A stretch of DNA of 28,205 nucleotides. Source: JBHIBC01 sp046758905 (GTDB taxonomy: Bacteria; Acidobacteriota; Polarisedimenticolia; Gp22-AA2). The notes under the pieces are model-generated. The model worked only from the letters and a program-made list of their open reading frames with translations, was not told the origin of the DNA and searched no databases. The translations under genes were made by a program, and so were the position numbers. The DNA lies in the NCBI GenBank assembly GCA_046758905.1, contig JBHIBC010000038.1:1-28205 (forward strand). Direction: 5' to 3'. Numbering within the stretch: position 1 is the first letter of the stretch; the number at the start of each line of letters is the position of its first letter. Of this stretch, positions 1 to 5,760 are shown piece by piece.

Positions 1-30
1 CGCCTGCCGATCGGGGCTCTGGATGTGAAG

Positions 31-48
31 GTCCCGTAGACTCGGGAC
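31..48 (-). terminator. Possible hairpin after tRNA-Asn
   Basis: A perfect 6-bp inverted repeat (GTCCCG at 31-36, CGGGAC at 43-48, 6-base loop) lies 10 bases past the encoded CCA. No T-tract follows on the minus strand. It could be a weak terminator or a processing element, and a chance occurrence is also possible at this GC content. Confidence 0.25.
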
Positions 49-58
49 TGGGATTACG

Positions 59-133
<75 letters not shown>

Positions 134-169
134 GCAAGGCTCAGGCCGTCAACGGGTTAGGTACAGTGC

Positions 170-199
170 ATTGTAAGGAATAGGGCGGTTGCCGGTCAA
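170..199 (-). promoter_or_regulatory. Sigma70-type promoter of tRNA-Asn
   Basis: On the minus strand a -35 TTGACC (199-194) is followed after 18 bases by a -10 TACAAT (175-170). This predicts a transcript start near 163, about 30 bases before the tRNA 5' end. The AT-rich -10 stands out in a GC-rich background. The match is good but has not been tested. Confidence 0.6.
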
Positions 200-225
200 G
201 CGCGCGCCCCTGGGCGCGGCGGTCC

Positions 226-852
226 CTACAGGCCAAATTCGCTCTTCCTGTACAAAGGGTGATAGCGATAGCGTGACAGGGCTTCGGCGCCGCCCTGCTC
301 GCGGTCGACGACGGCCAGCACGGCCGCGACCTCGAGGCCGGCCTCCTCGGCCAAGCGGACCGCCTCGAGCGTCGAGCCGCCGGTGGTGACGACGTCTTCG
401 ACGATGGCGACGCGGGAGCCCTTGGGGATGTCGTTCTCGATGGCGCTCCGGGTGCCATGGTCCTTGGCGCCTTTGCGCACCAGGAAGGCGCGCAAGGGGC
501 GCGCGGCGAGGGCCGTCCCGCGCGACGGGCCGGCGCGGCCGACGTCGCCGCGGTCCCGCGAGCGGCCTGCGGCCGCGGCCCGCTCCCAGGACAGGCCCGC
601 GACGTGGCCGACGATCGGGTCGGCGCCGATGCTGGGGCCGCCGATGGCGTCGAACGGGCTGCCGTCGCGCCGGGCGAGTTCGTCGAGGTGCTCGAGGATC
701 AGGGTCGCGACGAGGTGGATCCCCTCCGGGTCGAGGGTGACGCGCTTGCAATCGAAGAAGATCTTCGAGCGTTGTCCGGAGGCGAGGAGGAAATCGCCGT
801 GCAGGATGCACCTGTCCCGGATGAGGGTCTTGAGTCGGGAACGCGGGTCCAC
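226..852 (-). CDS. pyrE: Orotate phosphoribosyltransferase
   Basis: PyrE transfers the phosphoribosyl group of PRPP to orotate, giving OMP in cytosolic de novo pyrimidine synthesis. The 208-aa protein has the type I PRTase signature at residues 148-161 (VAIVEDVVTTGGST). It also has the family segments GGPSIGADPIVG (71-82) and RPLRAFLVRKGAKDHG (118-133), which include the catalytic-loop Lys/His region. The start is GTG at 852, preceded by a GGGGGA ribosome-binding site (862-857) at 5-base spacing. An odd feature is an Arg/Ala/Gly-rich insertion of about 28 residues (roughly 90-117) between the GADPIVG segment and the RPLRAF strand, where family members usually have only a few residues. The gene stands alone, divergent from the GWxTD gene, and its leader shows several inverted repeats. 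The family call is secure; whether the insertion is tolerated is inference. Confidence 0.95.
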   Translation of the reverse strand: MDPRSRLKTLIRDRCILHGDFLLASGQRSKIFFDCKRVTLDPEGIHLVATLILEHLDELARRDGSPFDAIGGPSIGADPIVGHVAGLSWERAAAAGRSRDRGDVGRAGPSRGTALAARPLRAFLVRKGAKDHGTRSAIENDIPKGSRVAIVEDVVTTGGSTLEAVRLAEEAGLEVAAVLAVVDREQGGAEALSRYRYHPLYRKSEFGL

Positions 853-918
853 GGTATCCCCCTGCCCGGAAACGTGTTCCGGCGGAACCGGGGGGGGGCC
901 TCAGGGGCTGCAGCCCCC
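853..918 (-). promoter_or_regulatory. Structured leader of pyrE
   Basis: Directly upstream of the pyrE GTG, the minus-strand leader contains overlapping inverted repeats that exclude each other. CCGGAA (866-871) can pair with TTCCGG (877-882), or GTTCC (876-880) can pair with GGAAC (884-888). A run of nine C (898-890 on the minus strand) could pair with the G-rich ribosome-binding site at 862-858. A 14-bp perfect palindrome occupies 904-917. This suggests possible translational or attenuation control but does not prove it. Confidence 0.3.
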
Positions 919-1022
919 GCCTCGGGGTCTGCCGCGCCCCGCCCCCCGGGTCGCCGGGCCCGTCGCGACCGGCGCGGCCACCGGCCCGCGTGCGGCGGGC
1001 CGCCCGCGGCATCCGGCCGCAC

Positions 1023-1042
1023 CCGGTCGACCTGTCGACCGG
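1023..1042. promoter_or_regulatory. 20-bp perfect inverted repeat, candidate operator
   Basis: CCGGTCGAC (1023-1031), CT, GTCGACCGG (1034-1042): 9-bp perfect arms around a 2-base centre. It ends 4 bases before a consensus -10 box (1047-1052), where a -35 element would normally lie. It could be a regulator binding site for the GWxTD gene or for the divergent pyrE. The regulator is unknown. Confidence 0.4.
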
Positions 1043-1046
1043 CTGC

Positions 1047-1052
1047 TATAAT
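1047..1052 (+). promoter_or_regulatory. -10 box (TATAAT) of the GWxTD gene
   Basis: This is an exact consensus TATAAT in an otherwise extremely GC-rich intergenic region, 19 bases before the chosen ATG at 1071. No TTGACA-like -35 is present at the right distance; the inverted repeat at 1023-1042 occupies that place, which would suit an activator-dependent or repressed promoter. A transcript start near 1059 would leave a leader of only about 12 bases. Confidence 0.45.
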
Positions 1053-1070
1053 ATTGGATGTCTGACGGTC

Positions 1071-2792
1071 ATGCCAGCCGAACCGAGACATCCCGAGCCG
1101 GCCCCCAGGAGGGAACACCATCGCGACGGGCGGTTGATCTCCCCGTCGGCGCTGGCGATCGCGCGCCTGCTGAGGCTGCGCCCGCCCCACGGGCCGAAGG
1201 TCAGCGGGGGGCGGATCCGGGATCCGCTGGAGGCGCCCCGCTGGGCGCTGTCGCTCGCCTTCATACTGGTCCTGCTGCTGTTCCTGTCGCTGCTCGTCGT
1301 GTTCTTCCTGCCCGCCGAGGCGCAGGCCAGGAGCCCCGACGGCATCAACTTCGACGACCCGACCAAGGACTGGTACAAGGGGCCGGTGCGCTACATCATC
1401 ACCAAGCAGGAGATCAAGGCGTACAAGGCGCTCGACGCCGAGCTCGACCGGATCAACTTCATCAACTGGTTCTGGGAGCGCCGCGACATCGTCCCGGAGA
1501 CGCCGGAGAACGAGTTCCGCGATCGCTTCGAGCAGCGGGTGTTCGAGGCGACCCGGCTGTTCGCCTATACGGCGAAGCCGGGCTGGAAGACCGACATGGG
1601 AAAGATCTACATCCTGGTCGGCCCGCCGGACGAGGTCAACGCCGACATGATGGGCAAGACGCACCGGGGCATCGTGACCTGGGTGTACCGCTCCCCGCCC
1701 TTTCCCGATCTGCCGCCCAACACCGTCATCGGGTTCGCCCGGGACCCGAGCGGCGAGTTCGTCCTCAGCACCCGCCCGACCTACGACGCCGACGTGGCGC
1801 GCTGGCTCCCCTACCAGCACGTGAAGCTGACCGCCGACAACCGCCTCTGGTCGCCCGGGCGCGACCCCGCGCTGCTGGACCAGGGCGCGCCGATCGCCAG
1901 CACCGAGCTGGAGACGATGATGATCTACGGCAAGGTGCAGCAGATCCCGCCGGAGGAGGAGGAGCTGTTCCGCGACATCGTCCTGTCGCGCGAGTTCTAC
2001 GGCTCGATCCCCATGGACTCCCGCGTCGACTTCTACAAGGCGGCCGACGACACGACCTACACCACGCTCACCGTCGGCATCAAGAGCAGCTCGGTGCAGT
2101 TCCGCTCCACGAGGAAGGGCGAGATGCCCGACCTGTACGTCTTCGGCAAGCTGATCGACAAGGAGAACCCGGAGCAGGAGTACCCGCTCGGGGGCGACGG
2201 CGGCTTCACCGCGAGCCTCACCAACGAGAAGGCCGGCCTGACCGACCTGCTGATCTTCCAGGCGACCGGGGCGTTCCCGCCGGGGAAGTACGAGCTGGTG
2301 CTCGGGGTCGAGGACCGCGTGAGCAAGAACGTCTCGGCCTATCGCAAGGAGGTCGAGATCGCCGACCTGGCGGGGGATCGATTCAGCCTCTCGTCGCTCA
2401 CCCTCGCCGCCCGCATGGAGCCCCTCGACAGCGCCGAGCGCTCCGGGCAGCCTTTCCACCTCGGCCGCTTCGAGATCGTCCCGCAGCCGGACAACACCTT
2501 CAAGGGCTCGGACGAGCTGAACATCTACTTCCAGGTCTACAACCCCGCCCGGGACCCTGAGACCGGCCGGCCGCGGCTGGACGTCCTCTACCACTTCCGG
2601 TCGCGCGACGGCCAGGGGAACTACCAGGACGTGGGGACCTACCAGGTGCAGGACTCGCCCGCCCAGGTCCAGGGGTACGCGGTGCCGCTCGGCAAGTGGC
2701 CGAAGGGCCAGTACCACGTGAAGGTCACGGTCCTGGACCGGGTGTCCGGCGAGACGGCCTCCCGGGAGGGGCTCTTCTTCATCAGGCCGTAG
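1071..2792 (+). CDS. GWxTD-domain envelope protein
   Basis: The 573-aa protein has an Arg/Pro-rich N-terminus, one strongly hydrophobic segment (about residues 59-81) ending in PAEAQA, and then a GWxTD domain. The conserved blocks are YKGPVRYIIT (about 102-111), FWERRD (134-139), TPENEFRDRF (144-153) and GWKTDMGKIYILVGPPDE (171-188), which holds the name motif GWKTD. The C-terminal half looks beta-rich. The family is common in Acidobacteriota and has no established biochemical role. The single membrane segment suggests a signal anchor or uncleaved signal, with the bulk in the periplasm. The start is unresolved: ATG 1071 has no clear ribosome-binding site, and TTG 1134 is the next in-frame candidate (an AGGAGGG at 1107-1113 lies 20 bases before it). 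The stop overlaps the convergent rdgB stop by 11 bp. The domain call is firm; function is unknown. Confidence 0.85.
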   Translation: MPAEPRHPEPAPRREHHRDGRLISPSALAIARLLRLRPPHGPKVSGGRIRDPLEAPRWALSLAFILVLLLFLSLLVVFFLPAEAQARSPDGINFDDPTKDWYKGPVRYIITKQEIKAYKALDAELDRINFINWFWERRDIVPETPENEFRDRFEQRVFEATRLFAYTAKPGWKTDMGKIYILVGPPDEVNADMMGKTHRGIVTWVYRSPPFPDLPPNTVIGFARDPSGEFVLSTRPTYDADVARWLPYQHVKLTADNRLWSPGRDPALLDQGAPIASTELETMMIYGKVQQIPPEEEELFRDIVLSREFYGSIPMDSRVDFYKAADDTTYTTLTVGIKSSSVQFRSTRKGEMPDLYVFGKLIDKENPEQEYPLGGDGGFTASLTNEKAGLTDLLIFQATGAFPPGKYELVLGVEDRVSKNVSAYRKEVEIADLAGDRFSLSSLTLAARMEPLDSAERSGQPFHLGRFEIVPQPDNTFKGSDELNIYFQVYNPARDPETGRPRLDVLYHFRSRDGQGNYQDVGTYQVQDSPAQVQGYAVPLGKWPKGQYHVKVTVLDRVSGETASREGLFFIRP

Positions 2793-3408
2793 ACCGCAGG
2801 AACCGCCTCCCCGCCCCCGTCCGGAGGAACCCCGCCAGGGCGCGGAAGGCGCGCCCGCGGTGCGAGACCGAGTCCTTGCGCCGGAGGGGGACCTCGGCGA
2901 AGCTCGCCCCGAGCTCCGGGCAGAAGAACAGCGGGTCGTATCCGAACCCGCCCCGGCCCCGGGTCGCGCGCAGGATCCTCCCCTCGCAGACTCCCCGGAA
3001 CAGCCGGACCTCGCCGTCCGGACGGGCGATGGCCGCCACCGCGACGAACCGCGCGGTCCGCCGCTCGTCCGGCACGCCCTCGAGCTCCTCGAGCAGCCGC
3101 CGGCACCGTGCCGCGTCGTCGAGACCCTCGCCGCCGTAACGCGCCGACAGCGGGCCCGGCCTCCCGTCCAGGGCGTCCACCTCGATCCCCGAGTCGTCGG
3201 CCACGGCGATCCGACCCGCGAGGGCCGCGTAGTGGAACGCCTTGCCGCGCGCGTTCTCCTCGTAGGTCGCGCCCGTCTCCTCGTACGCACCCTCGAGGCC
3301 GCAGTCGCGAAGCGTCGCGGTCTCGAGGCCGGCCTCCCGCAGGAGGCGCGACAGCTCGCGGGCCTTGCCGGGATTGAGGCTGGCGATCAGGACCGGCGGG
3401 CCGCTCAC
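2782..3408 (-). CDS. rdgB: dITP/XTP pyrophosphatase (RdgB/HAM1 family)
   Basis: This enzyme hydrolyses non-canonical purine nucleotides (dITP, ITP, XTP) to monophosphates plus pyrophosphate, keeping them out of DNA and RNA. The 208-aa protein begins with the family's N-terminal strand and SLNPGKARE (substrate and phosphate contacts). It carries VADDSGIEVDAL with the catalytic acidic pair, GRPGPLSARY, GFGYDPLFF and a C-terminal KDSVSHRGRAFRAL, all diagnostic. The GTG start at 3408 shares four bases (GTGA, 3405-3408) with the rph stop, so translation is probably coupled. It is the last gene of the five-gene operon. Its stop lies inside the last codons of the convergent GWxTD gene, so no room remains for a separate terminator between them. 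Confidence 0.95.
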   Translation of the reverse strand: MSGPPVLIASLNPGKARELSRLLREAGLETATLRDCGLEGAYEETGATYEENARGKAFHYAALAGRIAVADDSGIEVDALDGRPGPLSARYGGEGLDDAARCRRLLEELEGVPDERRTARFVAVAAIARPDGEVRLFRGVCEGRILRATRGRGGFGYDPLFFCPELGASFAEVPLRRKDSVSHRGRAFRALAGFLRTGAGRRFLRSTA

Positions 3409-4151
3409 GGGCGCGGCAGGAGCGTCGGGAGCAGATCGCCGAGCGCGCGCCGCTGGTGGTCGAACAGGAGGTCGGTGCCGCGCCCGGCCAGCCGGAGCAT
3501 CTCCTCCATCTGCGCCTGGCTGAACGGCGCCTTCTCGCCCGTCCCCTGGATCTCGACGAACTGGCCGGCGTCGGTCCGGACGACGTTCATGTCGACCTCC
3601 GCCTGCGAGTCCTCGGCGTAGGCGAGATCGAGGCACGGCACCCCGCCGATGATCCCGACGGAGATGGCCGCGACCATGCCGCGCAGCGGGGAGCGGGTGA
3701 GGGCCTTCTCCTTGCGGAGCCTGCCGATGGCGAGCGCCAGCGCCACGAACGCGCCGGTGATGGAGGCGGTGCGCGTGCCGCCGTCGGCCTGGATCACGTC
3801 GCAGTCCACCCAGAACGTCCGGGTGCCCAGGACCGAGAGGTCGCTGACCGCCCGCAGCGACCGGCCGATCAGCCGCTGGATCTCCTGCGTGCGCCCGGAG
3901 GCGCGGCCCCGCGTCGCCTCGCGCTGCATGCGCTGGTCGGTGGCGCGCGGGATCATCCCGTACTCGCTGGTGATCCACCCCTGGTTGGTGTCGCGCAGGA
4001 AGGGGGGGACCTTGTCCTCCACGCTCGCGGTGCAGATCACCTGCGTGTTGCCGATCTTGATCAGCGCCGAGCCCTCGGCGTAGATGTTGACGCCGGTGAG
4101 GATCTCCACCGGCCGCATGTCGCTGTCGCGTCTGCCGTCCAGGCGCTCCAT
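3405..4151 (-). CDS. rph: Ribonuclease PH
   Basis: RNase PH is a phosphate-dependent 3'-5' exoribonuclease that trims tRNA precursors and other RNAs in the cytosol. The 248-aa length is close to the usual 240-250. The N-terminus reads R-x-DGRRDSDMRPVEI; then come GSALIKIGNTQVICTASVE, the long conserved run ending in EYGMIPRAT, the RGRASGRTQEIQRLIGRSLR block with the phosphate-binding arginines, DCDVIQADGGTRTASITGAFVAL, and a C-terminal DMNVV segment followed by GTGEKAPFS. These are textbook for the family. The ATG at 4151 is 10 bases after the murI stop. The stop overlaps rdgB by 4 bases. Adjacency to rdgB is widespread in bacteria and supports the assignment. Confidence 0.97.
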   Translation of the reverse strand: MERLDGRRDSDMRPVEILTGVNIYAEGSALIKIGNTQVICTASVEDKVPPFLRDTNQGWITSEYGMIPRATDQRMQREATRGRASGRTQEIQRLIGRSLRAVSDLSVLGTRTFWVDCDVIQADGGTRTASITGAFVALALAIGRLRKEKALTRSPLRGMVAAISVGIIGGVPCLDLAYAEDSQAEVDMNVVRTDAGQFVEIQGTGEKAPFSQAQMEEMLRLAGRGTDLLFDHQRRALGDLLPTLLPRP

Positions 4152-4161
4152 TCGTCCTCCG

Positions 4162-4979
4162 TCAGATGGTGATCAGCTCGAGGCCCTCCAGCGAGCGCCC
4201 GAGGAAGCGCGATCCGACCTCGCGGAAGCGCTCCGAGGAGTCGGTCACGAAGAAGCGGTCCTCGCCCCGGCGGCCCCCGGCGGCGAGCAGGTCCCTCTCC
4301 CGGAGCCGCTCCCGCACGACCGCGGCGGTCGCCTCGGCCGAGTCGACCAGCGTCACCCCGGGGCCCATCACCTCGCCGATCACGCCCTTGAGGAGCGGGT
4401 AGTGCGTGCACCCCAGGACCAGCGTGTCGATCCCATCCCGCTTGAGGTCGGCCAGGTAGACCCGCGCCGTGCCGCGGGCGATCTCATTATCCACCCAACC
4501 CTCCTCCGCCAGGGGGACGAACAGCGGGCAGGCGCGGCCCACCACGCGGGCCTCCGGCAGGTGGCAGCGGATGGCGCGGGTGTAGGCGCCGCTGCCGATC
4601 GTGGCGCCGGTGCCGATCACCCCGACGACGCCGGTCCGGGTCGATCGGCAGGCCGCCTCGGCCCCGGGACCGATGACGCCGACGACGAGGAACGGCATCG
4701 CCCGGCGCAGCGCCGGCAGGGCGAGAGCCGACATGGTGTTGCAGGCGACGATCAGGGCTTTCAGCTCGCGCCGCGCCAGGAACCGCGCGCCCTCAAGCGC
4801 GTAGCGCACCACCGTCTCGTCCGATCGGGTGCCGTAGGGGACGCGCGCCGTGTCGCCGAGGTAGAGCAGATGCTCGGAGGCCGGCAGCGTCCGCCGCAGC
4901 GCCCTGAACACCGTCAGCCCGCCGATCCCCGAGTCGAAGACGCCGATCCCGCCCGCGGCGCAGGGCGCCCGGCGCTCAC
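4162..4979 (-). CDS. murI: Glutamate racemase (5' frame problem)
   Basis: MurI converts L- to D-glutamate for peptidoglycan. The frame shows both catalytic cysteines, in VACNTMSAL and LGCTHYPLL, plus LGDTARVPYG and the GTGATIGSGAY loop. The essential N-terminal motif GVFDSGIGGLT is encoded at 4912-4944, upstream of the first usual start codon (GTG 4911). The same frame stays open to 5022 without any ATG, GTG or TTG. A GTG at 4979 overlaps the stop of the preceding gene as GTGA, exactly like other junctions here, but lies one base out of phase. A missing base (or two extra) between about 4950 and 4976, for example in the G/C runs, would restore an intact gene starting at 4979. The alternative is a rare ATC start at 4947. 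Starting at GTG 4911 would lose the catalytic aspartate. I favour a functional gene with a sequence or assembly error, but a real lesion cannot be excluded. Confidence 0.88.
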
Positions 4980-5749
4980 GGGGCGCGCGAGACGATCGAC
5001 AGGTCCTGGACGTAGTCCCGCCTCAGGTCGAGGTGGTTCTTCAGGGTCTGGCGCTCCTCGCCGCCGATGAGGATGCGGACCCTCTTGATCTCGGGCAGGT
5101 TGTAGGTGAGCGAATCGACCAGTGAGAAGATCGTCGCCAGCTCCTCGGCGCTGCCGCCCGGGTGGAACGCCACGACCTCCTCGCTCAGGTCGACGTAGGC
5201 CGTCCCCCAGCGGTCGATGTACAGGCCGAGCAGTCGGGTCTCCGGCGGCAGAGTCGGGAGAAGGCGCCCGCTGCGGGGGCCGTTGATCAGCTCGACCACG
5301 ATCTGCTTGGCCTGGTCGGCGGGGGAGGCGGTCATGAAGATCTCGCGCCGCTCCGGCCCCAGGAGCTCGCCGCGCGCCTCCTGGAAGAAGAGCACCACCT
5401 GCCGGCGGTTCTGCTCCGACAGGAAGGAGGGGGCGCCCTGCCCGGGCACGGCGGCGGCCTCCCCGGGTGCCCCGCCGCCCTCCTCCCCGGCGGCCTCGCC
5501 GCCCTCCTCCCCGGGTGCCCCGCCGCCCTCCTCCCCGGCGGCCTCGCCGCCCTCGCCCTCGACCCCGGCCGCGGCCGTCCCTTCCTGCCCGCCGGCCCCG
5601 GGGCCGCCCGTCCGGCCCTCATCGGCGATCCCGGCGCGCGACATGGCCGGCTCCCCGGCATCGGACGAGGGGCGCACGAGCAGCGCCACCAGCAGGAGCG
5701 CGGCGCAGACCGCGAGGGCCGCGTAGAGGAACAGCTTCTCCCTGTCCAT
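4976..5749 (-). CDS. GerMN-domain membrane-anchored protein
   Basis: The 257-aa protein has an N-terminal membrane segment (about residues 6-25), a Gly/Glu/Ala/Pro-rich low-complexity linker (about 45-100) and a C-terminal GerMN domain (about 115-250). The domain shows QVVLFFQEARGELLGPERREI, ELINGPRSGRLLPTLPPETRLLGLYID, GTAYVDLSEE and a final SLVDSLTYNLPEIKRVRILIGGEE, the usual GerMN pattern. GerMN domains occur in Bacillus spore germination protein GerM and in many non-sporulating bacteria; they are thought to act in the envelope, perhaps binding peptidoglycan. The protein is probably anchored in the inner membrane facing the periplasm. The ATG at 5749 is 11 bases after the amidase stop, and the stop overlaps the presumed murI start. 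Nothing here indicates sporulation. Confidence 0.85.
   Translation of the reverse strand: MDREKLFLYAALAVCAALLLVALLVRPSSDAGEPAMSRAGIADEGRTGGPGAGGQEGTAAAGVEGEGGEAAGEEGGGAPGEEGGEAAGEEGGGAPGEAAAVPGQGAPSFLSEQNRRQVVLFFQEARGELLGPERREIFMTASPADQAKQIVVELINGPRSGRLLPTLPPETRLLGLYIDRWGTAYVDLSEEVVAFHPGGSAEELATIFSLVDSLTYNLPEIKRVRILIGGEERQTLKNHLDLRRDYVQDLSIVSRAP
5463..5558 (-). repeat. Two tandem 48-bp units in the GerMN-protein linker
   Basis: Positions 5463-5510 and 5511-5558 are direct copies that differ at two bases. Each encodes 16 residues of the Gly/Glu/Ala linker (pattern GEEGG-APGEEGGEAA). Because the unit is a multiple of three, copy-number change would alter linker length without shifting frame. 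Confidence 0.85.
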
Positions 5750-5760
5750 CGCGAACGCCC

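Noticed and set aside
890..898. Nine-G run as a slippage (phase-variation) tract
   Set aside because: It is outside any coding frame, in the pyrE leader; on-off switching of a protein is not possible there. It is retained only as a possible pairing partner for the ribosome-binding site.
1058..2560. 500-codon plus-strand frame overlapping the GWxTD gene
   Set aside because: Arg/Ala/Gly-rich translation without motifs; it is the GWxTD gene read one base out of phase, although its ATG lies at the predicted transcript start.
699..3290. Very long minus-strand open frame (863 codons) opposite the GWxTD gene
   Set aside because: It is an antisense shadow produced by high GC: low-complexity composition, no family motifs, while the plus strand has clear domain signatures.
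4162..4911. murI beginning at GTG 4911
   Set aside because: This start would drop the GVFDSGIGGLT motif with the catalytic aspartate, which is clearly encoded just upstream in the same frame.
4976..5749. GerMN domain as evidence for sporulation
   Set aside because: GerMN domains occur widely in non-sporulating bacteria, and no other spore gene is present.
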